A stretch of 62,003 nucleotides of DNA from Nitrososphaerota archaeon (GTDB lineage: Archaea > Thermoproteota > Nitrososphaeria > Nitrososphaerales > CADDZS01). A program made the position numbers and the translations under genes. Positions 1-8,670 of this stretch are shown in pieces. The DNA lies in NCBI GenBank assembly GCA_013288145.1, contig JABDCJ010000001.1, forward strand, positions 1-62,003, written 5' to 3'. The stretch's first letter is position 1, and every line of letters starts with the position of its first letter. The notes beneath the pieces are model-generated. The model was not told the DNA's origin. It was given only the letters and a program-made list of their open reading frames with translations, and made no database searches.

Positions 1-381
1 GCATCTGCAGTATCAACAAACAGCGTGAAAATCGATGCGATGGTGACGGCCGACATTCACCGCGTCTTTCGCATGCCAGAGACATTGAACAACAAAACTG
101 GTCTCGTGAAAAGACGCTGCTCGGACATTTCTGGATTCGACCCATTTGTCGATGCGCTTGCTCTACCCGAGGAGAGCGATGAGATCTCGATCAAGGTTGA
201 CATGTGTCCGCAAATATCTTTGGGCGGGCGAAGCTTTGGTCCAATAACAAAGCCTGCAACAGCCAAGCTCCCGCTTTTTCTTGCAGTCTATCTGATATCT
301 CGCGGAGCGGCAAGAATGGAACAACCAGGTTCATCCGACCCGGCTGGCAAACGCGAAGAAAAACCAGTTTCAGCAAGTTAA
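1..381 (+). CDS. priS: DNA primase small (catalytic) subunit PriS, C-terminal part
   Basis: The open frame runs off the left edge, so only about the last 126 residues are seen. PriS makes the RNA/DNA primer for replication together with PriL. The stretch VTADIHRVFRMPETLNNKTG followed by LVKRRC is the conserved late PriS motif (D-x-R/H-x-x-R-x-P-x-S/T-L-x-x-K-TG). It is followed by the usual strand-rich end (FDPFVDALALP, then SFGPI and LPLFLAVYLISRG). It ends with a short polar tail at TAA 379-381. The next gene, a GINS subunit, starts 29 bases later in another frame, a pairing that fits a replication-initiation operon. Partial only because of the window edge. Confidence 0.85.
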   Translation, partial: ASAVSTNSVKIDAMVTADIHRVFRMPETLNNKTGLVKRRCSDISGFDPFVDALALPEESDEISIKVDMCPQISLGGRSFGPITKPATAKLPLFLAVYLISRGAARMEQPGSSDPAGKREEKPVSAS

Positions 382-410
382 ACATCGTCAGTGGTGCAAA
401 AAAAGCAAAC

Positions 411-974
411 TTGATCGACTCCATAGCTGACAAACTCAACCGGCTGCTTGAAGACGAGAACCGGACGAGAGAGCTCCTCAAGATAAGTCCCGCCACCTAT
501 CGCGACATTGCAGCCCACATCAAGACAATCAGATCAGAGAGCTCTGAAAGGGAGAAAAACCTCATTTCAGAGCTTAGCCTCGCGGAGAGGAGACTACTTT
601 CAGATATTGCGCTCAGGCTGATCGAGCTTCGGATCTCAAAATTTAGGCAGGATTCCGAATCTGATGTTACAAGTCTCGCTCCCGAAGAGAGATACATTGT
701 CGAGCCGCTGGTGCAGTCGAGGAAGAGGTTTGACAGGATTGGGCAGGCGATTCTGAACGGACAGACCGCAGAGCTCGAAAGAGTCAGCGAAGTCGTCAAG
801 CAAAAGTACGTGATAGTCAGATTCACCCAGCCATACTCGCCCATATCCGGGACTGATCTCGCTACATACGGCCCGTTTGAAGCAGAAGACGTAGCTATCC
901 TGCCTCTTGAAAATGCAAAAAGTCTAGCTAAGATCGGAATTATTGCGAGAAACTGGATCGAACCAGAGGAATGA
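411..974 (+). CDS. GINS complex subunit (Gins51/Gins15 type)
   Basis: About 187 residues from a TTG at 411, the first reasonable start after the priS stop. An open frame extends upstream to an ATG at 204, but that would overlap priS by about 178 bases and adds sequence unlike the family. GINS joins MCM and Cdc45/RecJ in the replicative helicase. The N-terminal two thirds is helical (IDSIADKLNRLLEDENRTR onward). The last 55 residues are the small beta-rich B domain, with the characteristic TYGPFEAEDVAILPLENA signature. The neighbouring priS and the downstream translation genes match a layout common in archaea. The start codon is the least certain part. Confidence 0.82.
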   Translation: MIDSIADKLNRLLEDENRTRELLKISPATYRDIAAHIKTIRSESSEREKNLISELSLAERRLLSDIALRLIELRISKFRQDSESDVTSLAPEERYIVEPLVQSRKRFDRIGQAILNGQTAELERVSEVVKQKYVIVRFTQPYSPISGTDLATYGPFEAEDVAILPLENAKSLAKIGIIARNWIEPEE

Positions 975-1099
975 AAGTGAGTTCTACTGTGCCGGGAAAG
1001 CCCATTGCACTAGATTAATAAAGCATGAGATCGTAGCTATAGTTCTTGCGCGGTTTTTCCGTGTAAGAACTGAATCGGACAAAAAGTGATATTAGAAAA

Positions 1100-1378
1100 A
1101 TGAAAATGGTTAAAGAAATGAGAACGTACTGTCCGCATGACAATAAGCATACCGTTCATACCGTGAGCATTTACAAAGCCGGAAAACAGCGCGCTACTGC
1201 TGTTGGCGCTCGGAGACATGAAGAAGATATTCACGGATACGGTGGACAAAAGTTCCCGAAACTCGTCAGGACCGCTAAAACTACGAAAAAACAGATTCTT
1301 CGTCTAAAGTGTAAAGAGTGCGGGAAGATTGTGACGAGGCTAGGCATACGACTGCGAAAACTAGAGATTGAGCAATAA
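1100..1378 (+). CDS. rpl44e: 50S ribosomal protein eL42 (L44e)
   Basis: 92 residues, normal length for archaeal eL42, which sits near the ribosomal E site. Family features are the TYCPHDNKHTVHTVSIYKAG start and the KTTKKQILRLKCKECGK zinc-ribbon end, then a basic RLGIRLRKLEI tail. The second half of the zinc site is intact (C71, C74). In the first half the expected C-x-x-C reads C11-P-H-D14, so one cysteine is an aspartate. It is the first gene of the eL42-eS27-aIF2alpha-Nop10 group. An A/T-rich TATA-like element (ttaataaag, about 1013-1021) lies upstream. Confidence 0.93.
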   Translation: MKMVKEMRTYCPHDNKHTVHTVSIYKAGKQRATAVGARRHEEDIHGYGGQKFPKLVRTAKTTKKQILRLKCKECGKIVTRLGIRLRKLEIEQ

Positions 1379-1400
1379 ACGTTAGGAAAAAAGGAGATTA

Positions 1401-1622
1401 TTGAAAATGGTAAAAAAAGAAAGAATTTTCATACCAAAACCGAAAAGCGAGTTCTTGTCTGGCATTTGCGTAAAGTGCGGCACTGAAAATGTGTTTTACT
1501 CAAATAGTGCGAAAGAGATCAAATGCAAGCAGTGTGGAGAAGTCTTGGCTTACAATACCGGCGGTAAGATAGAATACTCTGAAAGCCTCGGCGCTGAAGT
1601 AAAGCGTCTGGACTACACTTAG
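1401..1622 (+). CDS. rps27e: 30S ribosomal protein eS27
   Basis: About 73 residues from TTG 1401, or 71 from ATG 1407; the GGAG at 1393-1396 favours the ATG by spacing. eS27 is a small-subunit zinc-ribbon protein. The four-cysteine ribbon is complete: C-V-K-C then C-K-Q-C, followed by the GGK sequence typical of the family. It lies 22 bases after eL42 and is probably cotranscribed with it. No unusual residues were noted. Confidence 0.93.
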   Translation: MKMVKKERIFIPKPKSEFLSGICVKCGTENVFYSNSAKEIKCKQCGEVLAYNTGGKIEYSESLGAEVKRLDYT

Positions 1623-1723
1623 CGGAATTCGGTCAGAGTCGCCCTTCGTGAAATTCCCGCGAAACGTATTTACCTCTATTCCGCGACAAGATCTCGTCCT
1701 ACAAAGGAGTTTGTTTTCTATAT

Positions 1724-2539
1724 ATGACGATTGAAAATGCTCAGCCGGTGCAATCCATGCCTGATGATGGCGAGCTAGTGCTCGCTACAGTCAGGGAGAT
1801 CACCGCTCATGGAGTCTATGTTACACTGGACGAATATGGAAAATTACCGGCATTTCTTCACATAAGTGAAATTGCCACGGGCTGGGTAAGAGACATTGAA
1901 CGATACGCAAAACCTGGTCAAAAAATAGTTCTGAAAGTCATCAGGATCAACCGAGTAAGGAAGGAAATCGACCTGTCACTGAGGCAGGTCTCGGGCGAAG
2001 AAAGACGCGCGAAGATCATTGAAGTCAAAAAGACCGAAAAGGCAGCCACGATTTTAGATGCGTTGAAGGTTAAATTTGGGAACGACACCTCAGTGAGGAC
2101 TATCGTCGATTCCGTTCTGAATCAATATGACACGCTGTACGATGGTTTTGAGGACATTACCCGCCGGGGTCCCAAAGCCCTTCAAAAGCTTGGACTGGAT
2201 GTCATGCTGGCGGAACCTCTCGAAGAAGTCGTCAAAGATAAGATTTCGATCCCAATCGTCGAGGTGCGCGGCGTCATGGATATTCGAGTTAAAACTTCGA
2301 ACGGGATTGAGGTAATCAAGAGCGCTCTCCGCTCCGGTGAGGATGTGAAGACGTCTGGCGCTCAGGTCAAAGTGACTTATCTTGGAACTCCGAGGTACCG
2401 GCTCATCGTAAAAGCTGAGAACTACAAAGTCGCAGAAAGAGGTCTGCAGAGCGCGCTGGAACGAATCAAGACAATACTAGACAAGAGCAAAGGAAAATTC
2501 AGTTTCATAAGAGAGGAATCCCGCAAGCAGCTTGAATAA
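1724..2539 (+). CDS. Translation initiation factor aIF2 subunit alpha
   Basis: 271 residues, normal for the family. As part of the aIF2 heterotrimer it helps deliver Met-tRNAi to the small subunit. The N-terminal S1/OB domain covers about residues 14-88 (GVYVTLDEYGKLPAFLHISE, then KEIDLSLRQV). A helical middle and a C-terminal alpha/beta domain follow (VEVRGVMDIRVKTSNGIEVI). A good ribosome-binding site (aaaggag) lies about a dozen bases before the ATG. It overlaps nop10 by 8 bases at its 3' end, so the two are translationally coupled. Confidence 0.95.
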   Translation: MTIENAQPVQSMPDDGELVLATVREITAHGVYVTLDEYGKLPAFLHISEIATGWVRDIERYAKPGQKIVLKVIRINRVRKEIDLSLRQVSGEERRAKIIEVKKTEKAATILDALKVKFGNDTSVRTIVDSVLNQYDTLYDGFEDITRRGPKALQKLGLDVMLAEPLEEVVKDKISIPIVEVRGVMDIRVKTSNGIEVIKSALRSGEDVKTSGAQVKVTYLGTPRYRLIVKAENYKVAERGLQSALERIKTILDKSKGKFSFIREESRKQLE

Positions 2540-2711
2540 GCTCCTGCGAAAGTGCAAAGATTGTCAGAGATACACGCTTGAGACAAAGTGCCCGGGTTGC
2601 GGGTCAGAGGACGCTGTCTCTCCACATCCGCCACGATTCTCCCCGGACGACCGGTATCTGAGATACCGAGTTCATGCGCGTTACGAATCAGAGAAAAAAG
2701 CTGTTAGTTAG
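2532..2711 (+). CDS. nop10: Ribosome biogenesis protein Nop10 (H/ACA RNP component)
   Basis: A 59-residue gene that starts at a TTG inside the end of aIF2-alpha (8-base overlap). Nop10 binds Cbf5 in the H/ACA RNP that makes pseudouridines in rRNA. The zinc ribbon CKDCQRYTLETKCPGCG is complete (two C-x-x-C pairs). It is followed by the diagnostic PHPPRFSPDDRYLRYR segment. The length and the position directly after aIF2-alpha are the standard archaeal arrangement. The gene is short enough to be missed by automatic callers. Confidence 0.93.
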   Translation: MNKLLRKCKDCQRYTLETKCPGCGSEDAVSPHPPRFSPDDRYLRYRVHARYESEKKAVS

Positions 2712-2829
2712 AGCGATCTAATAAACGAAACCGTGGCGACTAGAATTGAAAAAGAAGGCTGTTATTGTTTAGAAAAAATTCCATGAGACAATTGTCAATG
2801 GAGACAACTGTCTCAGAATTTGCAGAAAC
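2712..2829. other. Intergenic segment with two short inverted repeats
   Basis: Between the convergent nop10 and the next minus-strand gene there is a perfect 10-base palindrome gacaattgtc (about 2787-2796). It is followed by gagacaactgtctc (about 2801-2814), a 6-base stem with a 2-base gap. The outer gagaca and tgtctc can also pair. This may act as a two-way terminator or a binding site; nothing else was seen. Confidence 0.35.
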
Positions 2830-3243
2830 CTACATCTGATTAATCATCGAATGTGCCGGTCTTTCGGCCAGCAAGACGACTGCAGTACTCCTTCCAGTCA
2901 CCTTGACGTGGAGTTTCGTCCCGGGCGTGATTATGGGGTGGTTCTTGTAGAATGGCTTTATGCCATCGATCCGGCCGACATCAACCCCCTGCCAGAGGTT
3001 GTGCATCTTGGATCTGTACATGCGCCCCTCATAATCTATTAGGACGATTGGTTCTCCTGGCTTTGGAAAGTATTGCCTGTACTCCTTTGGGATTCCGAGC
3101 CTGCCACCCTCGATCCACCAGTCCTTCACCTCGGTGTCGAATTCAACGGCCATTACCTGTTGAGTGTCCGACCCCGGGGCGTACGAGTTTGTTGGAGACG
3201 CTGATGACGTTTCGTTCAGATATCCGCTGTTGTCTATGCTCAT
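2830..3243 (-). CDS. Conserved-looking hypothetical protein, beta-rich
   Basis: 137 residues from ATG 3243. The first 30 residues are Ser/Thr/Asn-rich and probably unfolded. From residue 31 the sequence looks like a compact beta-barrel: alternating strands and turns such as GGRLGIPKEYRQYFPKPGEP, then a strand ending in a closing TKLHVKVTG. The 'G-R-L-x-I-P-K-E' start faintly recalls swapped-hairpin or pseudobarrel DNA-binding proteins, but no family is recognised. A TATA-like element (attaaatc on this strand, about 3278-3285) lies some 37 bases before the ATG, suggesting a near-leaderless mRNA and supporting the start. Function unknown. Confidence 0.6.
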   Translation of the reverse strand: MSIDNSGYLNETSSASPTNSYAPGSDTQQVMAVEFDTEVKDWWIEGGRLGIPKEYRQYFPKPGEPIVLIDYEGRMYRSKMHNLWQGVDVGRIDGIKPFYKNHPIITPGTKLHVKVTGRSTAVVLLAERPAHSMINQM

Positions 3244-3884
3244 GTAAAGATTCGGCCGGCCCTGTTGGCCGAGGGTGATTTAATCCTAGCTTTCTGTCAA
3301 AATGCATTGACTCACTTTACGCACTGGAAGCCGGCCCAGCTAAAGAGTTCTGTACCATTTTTATCTCTCTCATTGACTTGCAATCGTCAATTGTTTTTGA
3401 TTCGAAATCAGTGCGAGCTCGACTTTAGGTTGTTCAGAGTTGTGCGTCTGGCTGCCTAAAATAGAAGTGTTAGCTATATCGAAAGTGGATACTAAAAGAT
3501 CCCGGTATAGTTTGAAAGTTTAGTACAAATCATACATGATTAGGCCCTTTTTGGTGAAGTACCAATAACTGCGATCAGGCTGATTTCCTTGTCAACTTAT
3601 CTAAATCAAGTTGCAAAGTTACCATAGCGAAAATCTGTCAAAATTCCAATAATTTCGACGATTTACCGGACGCTTTGGTCCGGAGCCTTTAATCCCGGAA
3701 GGAGCAGAATTTTGTCTTCCATGTAGACGATCCCATTTTGTTAGGGCACATCAGCGAAATTGACTGATGATTGCCGAGAATTGGCTTAGCCCGAGAGACT
3801 TATTCTGAATAATTTGCTTTTCAGATTCTACTAGAAAAAAAAGGAGATAGTTGCCGGATGTTCTTCTCCCGGACACTTGCTCGT
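3244..3884. other. 641-base gene-free region
   Basis: No convincing gene was found on either strand; short open frames here lack ribosome-binding sites and recognisable sequence. The region holds a perfect 6-base-stem hairpin, ccggac/gtccgg (3666-3683), and a TGATGA at about 3764-3769. It also holds the promoter of the 2830-3243 gene and probably the terminator of the surface-protein gene that ends at 3885. A small RNA is possible but not supported well enough to call. Confidence 0.5.
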
Positions 3885-5093
3885 TTATTTTTTCCGAAGT
3901 GCTAGAATAGCAGCCGCTATCGATATAATTACCGCCACGAGAATCCCGGCTTCAAGCACCAATCCATTCGATGACGAGGAAGACTGCGAGATCACAGTCG
4001 TTACCGCAGGCTGAGTAGCAGTCACCGTGACAACCGATGGCGGCGAGACTTGAGATTGTGGAGTGCCGGATGAAGCGGCCTTCCCTTGCTCTTGAGCTGC
4101 TACACCGGCAGGAATTGCTGAAGGCGTGTTTGCAATTGTGCCTTGCGATCCCGCTCCCTGGACTCCAGGAACCGCAACTGATGACGCGCTGGAAGCAACT
4201 CCTTGTGGGTACGCCCAATAGTTCTGCTGCTGAGCTCTCAACGTAATACTTGTTTGCTGTTGGAATGGCGGAATCAGCAGTGCCGAGCCAGCTAAGCCAA
4301 GGTAGGTGGGCTGCCAGTATACAGTTACGTTCACTGGTTCACCTGCTACAGTAACTTGCGTTGTGACCTGACTCTGTGGAAGGTTAACCGGCAGCCAGCT
4401 CCAGACTGTTACATCCAGAGGTACATTGGGTACCGTTAGAGTTGCCATGCCGTCGTTGCCTGTCTGATTATACATCATCAAAGTAGATCCCGGATAATAC
4501 CAATAACCTGCTCCAAGAGGAGATGCATAGACAGTAGCGCCCTGTGCGGCAGTTCCATTCACGTATTTTGCCTGGATTGTTATCTGCGACGTTGTTATGC
4601 TACTCAGCTCTGAGGTTGATATGTTGAGAGTCTTTGCAGAATTTACTTGGCTCTGGAGATACCCGTACTCCTGCTGGTAACCATAGTACCCTTTTGGAAG
4701 GATGGCTGCCGAGCCAGAAGACGATGGAGCGCCAGCTGCACCAGAGTAGGCAACCGGCGGATATACTCCGTACCCGCTGGTAGAACTAGCGATGGCGGCG
4801 AAGAGGTAATTTCCGGTAGGCAATTCAAACGAAAAAGCTGGATACGAACTTTGCGAGGTTGCTATTACTCCTCCTGTTGAATTGTAAACCGTCATGGAGA
4901 ACTGGTTCAGGCTCGAGTTCTGGGGAGTTACGAAAATCTGAACGTTGTTGAAAGTTGGATTAGAAGCAGTAGCCCCAAACGCCAAAGTCAACTCTGGCGC
5001 GAAAAGCCCCAGTCCAACCACCATGATAGTCAGTGACAGTACCGATATTCTAGTTGCAATCGTCATTCTTGTCTTCGATATTTGCGGACTCAT
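3885..5093 (-). CDS. Secreted or cell-surface protein with C-terminal membrane anchor
   Basis: About 402 residues from ATG 5093 (an ATG at 5132 is also open). An N-terminal signal helix (ISVLSLTIMVVGLGLFA) is followed by about 330 residues rich in Ser, Thr, Gln, Tyr and N-x-S/T sites, predicted to lie outside the cell. A Thr/Ser/Val-rich stalk and a C-terminal anchor helix (GILVAVIISIAAAILAL) end in RKK. The beta-rich middle may hold two immunoglobulin-like or carboxypeptidase-regulatory-like modules (ITIQAKYVNGTAAQGATVYA looks like one). No enzyme motif was seen. Signal-anchored surface proteins of this kind are common in thaumarchaea; exact role unknown. Confidence 0.7.
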   Translation of the reverse strand: MSPQISKTRMTIATRISVLSLTIMVVGLGLFAPELTLAFGATASNPTFNNVQIFVTPQNSSLNQFSMTVYNSTGGVIATSQSSYPAFSFELPTGNYLFAAIASSTSGYGVYPPVAYSGAAGAPSSSGSAAILPKGYYGYQQEYGYLQSQVNSAKTLNISTSELSSITTSQITIQAKYVNGTAAQGATVYASPLGAGYWYYPGSTLMMYNQTGNDGMATLTVPNVPLDVTVWSWLPVNLPQSQVTTQVTVAGEPVNVTVYWQPTYLGLAGSALLIPPFQQQTSITLRAQQQNYWAYPQGVASSASSVAVPGVQGAGSQGTIANTPSAIPAGVAAQEQGKAASSGTPQSQVSPPSVVTVTATQPAVTTVISQSSSSSNGLVLEAGILVAVIISIAAAILALRKK

Positions 5094-5256
5094 ATTCTGC
5101 CTACACATCTCTCTACGTGGTAAGATAGGCACTCCGCCTTTAACCGTTAGGAATTGAACGAACGTTCTCCGGATCGGAACGAACTGTTTGGCTTTTCCGG
5201 ACGTGGTAAATGCTCAGATCTGGATATCTCGAATCTAGAGACACTAAACGCGAAAG

Positions 5257-6945
5257 CTACGAGAGCACACTGACGGGAGACATTGCATAGCCCGTGGCGC
5301 CGTTGGGAAATGTATCTGTGTTCTGCGAAGTCTGAACTGCTCCTGTCCCATCAGTTGCCCTCGCAAGTATAGTGTATGATCCTGTTTGAGTTGGTGACCA
5401 AGCATAGGCCCAAAGAGTCCAGGTATTGCTTGCCAGGGATTGCTTCAACGTTGCAGACTGCCAACTCTTCCCGTTGTCAGTACTCACCTCAACTTTGGAA
5501 ATACCTCGATCGCCGGCATACGCCACGCCTCCGAGCAAAATGGTTCCTTTGTTTTGAGACAGGCTAGATTGTGCTCCACCCACGGGGACTGTGATGAAAG
5601 CAACGGTCTGAACGTAACCGACATCTGACCAGCCGCGCGTCTGCCAGTAGCCTTGGTAGCTCGAGTTAACGAGCTGAACCTTCCTGACCCACTTTGCGCT
5701 CATCATTCCATAGAGTCCTGGTATAACTGCGCGCAAGGGATATCCATGCTTTTGGGGAAGCGAGACTCCGTTCATTTCATACGCCGCGATCGAATCGCTG
5801 TGCATTGCAGTCGCAAATGGAACAGCTACGCTGTAGCCATCAACGGAATAGAAAACAACATTCTGGGTTCCCTGCGGGACACCGCCAGCATCGGATAAAA
5901 GATCAGAGATTTTTACCCCGCCCCATTTTGCATTAGAGACGAGGTTGCCATTGATCAGGTTGCTGACACATTCGAACGTATTGTACTCAGTGGTCTTTGG
6001 CAGAGCTTGGAGCTGAGCGAGTGAATACGTCTTGCCGCTCCCGTTTACTCCGGCCACTTGAAGCGTCCATGTCGAAGCATCGACGGACGGATCAAAAATA
6101 TCGATCGCGACTCTATAGAAATTGTCGTTTGCAGTCACTTCCGAATCGACTAGGCCGGCGAGACGTGGATCATCGAAAATCGCGGGCGCCTGACCTAGAT
6201 TTATCGGAGTACCTACAGATGTAGAATTTGAAGAGCCGGGATTTTGAGGCGCAGTTGTAGAACCTGCTGTTAGTAGAGAATCAACACTTGTAACCATTAG
6301 GGCAAGCGCTGCTATTGCTACGCCTCCCTTTTCGATGAACGACCTGCGAGAGACAGCTTGCGACTCTCTGACTCTGGGGGCTGTTGAAGTGGAAACCGAA
6401 CTTCCGGCTTTACCTGCGACAAAAATTTTGGTATCACTGTATTCCCAAGATAGCACTATTCCATAAACAAAATTGGCAAGAAGAAGAGAAAGAGGGAATA
6501 GCCATATTGCGGTTGACGAGTTTCCAATTCCTGAAGAAATCCCGAAAAATGAAACGCCTACAGCCGGGAGAACTATGATACCAAAGAATAACCAGGGTAT
6601 CAGAGAGTAGATCAGGAATTTTTCAAACCGAGAGATTCCTCTCGAGAGCATCCGGGGCGCGTAATACTTCTCGAAAATAAGTGCAAAGACTCCGTAGATT
6701 ATAATCGCAATAAGAGTAGCTACGATCAGCCCCAGCTGACCGGCGAAATCTCCAAGAATCTGGACGGACGGTTCCTGCACCGATTCCGGAATTATTTTCA
6801 GAAATGCTTCAAGAGCAGACTCAGGGGGAAAGGGCGCGAGGCTCCCTAATCTCAGCACAAACAGAAAACCTAGCGAGACAATTCCGGCAAAAGCCCCCTT
6901 TTCAAGGGGGGCTAGGATACTCGATCCTCTGTTTCTAGATACCAA
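5257..6945 (-). CDS. Membrane-anchored molybdopterin-dependent oxidoreductase (sulfite oxidase/YedY family)
   Basis: 562 residues from a TTG start. Residues 1-170 contain about four membrane helices. A twin-arginine motif S199-R-R-S-F with a hydrophobic stretch follows, and then the molybdopterin domain (about 255-562). C326 in NTFECVSN fits the cysteine that coordinates molybdenum. The C-terminal part (GDRGISKVEVSTDNGKSW) is the dimerisation/immunoglobulin-like domain of sulfite oxidases. The enzyme domain should lie outside the membrane. Upstream (divided by 120 bases) is a winged-helix gene on the same strand. The substrate cannot be told; sulfite or a protein sulfoxide are candidates. A YedY enzyme normally lacks the four N-terminal helices, so the internal Tat motif is unusual. 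Confidence 0.85.
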   Translation of the reverse strand: MVSRNRGSSILAPLEKGAFAGIVSLGFLFVLRLGSLAPFPPESALEAFLKIIPESVQEPSVQILGDFAGQLGLIVATLIAIIIYGVFALIFEKYYAPRMLSRGISRFEKFLIYSLIPWLFFGIIVLPAVGVSFFGISSGIGNSSTAIWLFPLSLLLANFVYGIVLSWEYSDTKIFVAGKAGSSVSTSTAPRVRESQAVSRRSFIEKGGVAIAALALMVTSVDSLLTAGSTTAPQNPGSSNSTSVGTPINLGQAPAIFDDPRLAGLVDSEVTANDNFYRVAIDIFDPSVDASTWTLQVAGVNGSGKTYSLAQLQALPKTTEYNTFECVSNLINGNLVSNAKWGGVKISDLLSDAGGVPQGTQNVVFYSVDGYSVAVPFATAMHSDSIAAYEMNGVSLPQKHGYPLRAVIPGLYGMMSAKWVRKVQLVNSSYQGYWQTRGWSDVGYVQTVAFITVPVGGAQSSLSQNKGTILLGGVAYAGDRGISKVEVSTDNGKSWQSATLKQSLASNTWTLWAYAWSPTQTGSYTILARATDGTGAVQTSQNTDTFPNGATGYAMSPVSVLS

Positions 6946-7065
6946 AACAATTCAATCCTTTATCAATCCAATGCCTAAAAATCGAAAACTTCTCTTGAAA
7001 TGGGACCAAAGTCGCTTAAGGTTGCTCTTTCAGTTGAAGCAACCGCGGCGAATTTATCTAGTTTG

Positions 7066-7404
7066 TTACAAATCTTTTCCAGATTGCTCGGGCGATGAAC
7101 GCTCTAGAACCATGTTCAATTTCTTTGTAATCTCATCAAAGAGATCAAGGTGAGACTCTAGCCATGGAGAGAGAAAGTACGTTAGTCCGTAATGCTCTCC
7201 CTGAGATGTAACCAGGGCATTCTTCTTCAAAACCTCAATGTGGTGCTGTACTGAACGGTACTCCAGAGATAGCTTCGTTGCAAGCTGGTTCAAATTGCTA
7301 GGCCTGTTTCTTATCTCGTAGATTATCCTTGCGCGATTTTCCCCGCCCCGAGTACCACCGAGAAGGTACCACAACAGCCTCCTTAGCTCGGGATCGTCAG
7401 GCAT
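7066..7404 (-). CDS. ArsR-like winged-helix transcription regulator
   Basis: About 112 residues from ATG 7404; the frame stays open to 7530, but the extra 42 residues are basic/Ser-rich and unlike the family. The winged helix spans about residues 10-80 ([19 protein letters not shown], then [15 protein letters not shown]). The tail ([17 protein letters not shown]) is a form often seen in archaeal ArsR-type proteins. It lies upstream of the molybdopterin oxidoreductase on the same strand and diverges from a small membrane protein at 7549, so it may control either. Confidence 0.72.
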   Translation of the reverse strand: MPDDPELRRLLWYLLGGTRGGENRARIIYEIRNRPSNLNQLATKLSLEYRSVQHHIEVLKKNALVTSQGEHYGLTYFLSPWLESHLDLFDEITKKLNMVLERSSPEQSGKDL

Positions 7405-7548
7405 AATTTCATCTTGCAGTCCCGGAAAATCTTTACTTCGCGAGCTCCTTGATCTGAGGCTTAATACACTTTTAAGAGATGTTGAAAAACGGTTAAAGGC
7501 AAATTCCGAGTGGCGAAGAGTTTCAGCCAAGGATTCTGATACTTCACT

Positions 7549-7830
7549 TTGGAAGTAATGATGGAGATAGCAGTTGTTTTCGCAGTACTGAACTCCGCTA
7601 TACTTCTCTCTCTGATCGTGATTTACGGCAGGATTGCTGGCAAGACTCGGGCTTCGTACTCCATCGGACTGATGTTATTCGCGGTCTTCCTTTTGGCGCA
7701 AAATCTTGCGACAATCTATTCATACGTGGACATGGCTCCATTTTTCGAGCCGCAAGCGCTCCCATTTCTCTCCACAATTTCCGCACTTGAATTTGTGGGA
7801 TTACTCGTCCTCGCTCGAATAACTTTCTAG
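7549..7830 (+). CDS. Small three-helix membrane protein
   Basis: 93 residues from TTG 7549, or 90 from ATG 7558. Three membrane helices: [19 protein letters not shown], then [21 protein letters not shown], then [12 protein letters not shown], with a short basic loop (RIAGKTRAS) after the first. No catalytic residues. It is divergent from a winged-helix gene. The same helix-basic loop-helix-helix plan is seen in the proteins at 31937, 39432 and 45257, two of which overlap a winged-helix gene, so a sensor or partner role is possible. No known function. Confidence 0.6.
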   Translation: MEVMMEIAVVFAVLNSAILLSLIVIYGRIAGKTRASYSIGLMLFAVFLLAQNLATIYSYVDMAPFFEPQALPFLSTISALEFVGLLVLARITF

Positions 7831-8056
7831 GTAACAGATCGCGCTACGAGCTAAGCTGAATCAGACAAGTGTAAGCCCTGTGAATTGAATCCATAGTTTT
7901 CTATCGCGAAAGGTTAGTTACGTCAGACAAGAGATCTCGCGATTACTCAAAAAGTTGGAGATATCGTCCTTTTGAATTGAAAAAGTACTTTCTGTCAGAA
8001 TGAGACTTTTGGAACCAAGATGATAGGTACAGCATTCTGGGCTTTTTTCGCTGGGT

Positions 8057-8239
8057 TCAGAAATCCGTTGGGTGATAACAGCGGTAGCAGATCGCTGCTC
8101 CTTCGACAACTGTAAAGCTGGGACAAGTGTATCGAGGTCCCTTTTTGAAAACATAAGGAATCAAAAGTTTGCAGTTCTTGCAGACGACCTTCTCCTCCTG
8201 CAGCTTTTTCCGCATTTCTTCATCCATTGGTTTTATCAT
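8057..8239 (-). CDS. Small zinc-ribbon protein
   Basis: 60 residues. A C-x-x-C pair (CKNC, residues 20-23), a single cysteine near residue 39 (TCPSF) and a second pair (CYRC, 51-54) suggest a structural zinc site. The start overlaps the end of the upstream gene (8236-8670) by four bases, so the two are translationally coupled. An open frame on the same strand (7918-8154) overlaps it but lacks these features. Could be a ribosome- or RNA-binding accessory; role unknown. Confidence 0.6.
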   Translation of the reverse strand: MIKPMDEEMRKKLQEEKVVCKNCKLLIPYVFKKGPRYTCPSFTVVEGAAICYRCYHPTDF

Positions 8240-8670
8240 TCCAGTCTGAGAAGTACAGAATCTGATTCAACACTTGATCGGTCTTTCTTTTCTTCATTTA
8301 GGTTGCTTTTGTGGATCGAAAGGATCTTCGACGGCGATTTGATTTCAACTTCGCCCGACTTATCAATCGTTATCGAAATATTGCGCTCGAGAAAAATGGA
8401 GAAGCGAGCGTGAGCAAGACTGGTCGTAAAGTAAGTAACAGAACCGTCCCTGTCGACCTCGATCCTCCCGTTCCTGAACTTTGCCTCAAACACCTCGCCG
8501 GACATTGGATGGTAGATCTCCAAAGTCAATCGTTCCTCTTGATTAGCCGAACTCTGCTCTGCCGCCTTGCCGCTTTTTATTTCGAAATCCAAAATCGGCA
8601 TCGTGCCGTCCGCAACGAAATGATATTTCTTAGACTCGAGTACTTCTCGCTTAGGCGGGGCACTGGACAT
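8236..8670 (-). CDS. Hypothetical beta-rich protein
   Basis: 144 residues, ATG start. Predicted mostly beta strands: a segment YHFVADGTMPILDFEI, then LTLEIYHPMSGEVFEAKF, then TYFTTSLAHARFSIFLER. A charged, probably flexible C-terminus follows. No signal peptide and no known family. It is the first gene of a two-gene unit with the zinc-ribbon protein. The larger plus-strand frames here (8072-8413, 8311-8700) are shadows. Confidence 0.55.
   Translation of the reverse strand: MSSAPPKREVLESKKYHFVADGTMPILDFEIKSGKAAEQSSANQEERLTLEIYHPMSGEVFEAKFRNGRIEVDRDGSVTYFTTSLAHARFSIFLERNISITIDKSGEVEIKSPSKILSIHKSNLNEEKKDRSSVESDSVLLRLE

Noticed and set aside
204..410. 69-residue N-terminal extension of the GINS gene
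   Set aside because: It overlaps the priS coding sequence in another frame and does not resemble GINS proteins.
3265..3459. 64-residue plus-strand frame
   Set aside because: No ribosome-binding site, odd composition and no family sequence; overlaps the promoter region of the minus-strand gene.
3753..3812. Possible C/D box small RNA (TGATGA followed by CTGA about 35 bases on)
   Set aside because: Only the outer boxes are seen; no clear internal D' and C' boxes or terminal stem, and such short strings occur by chance.
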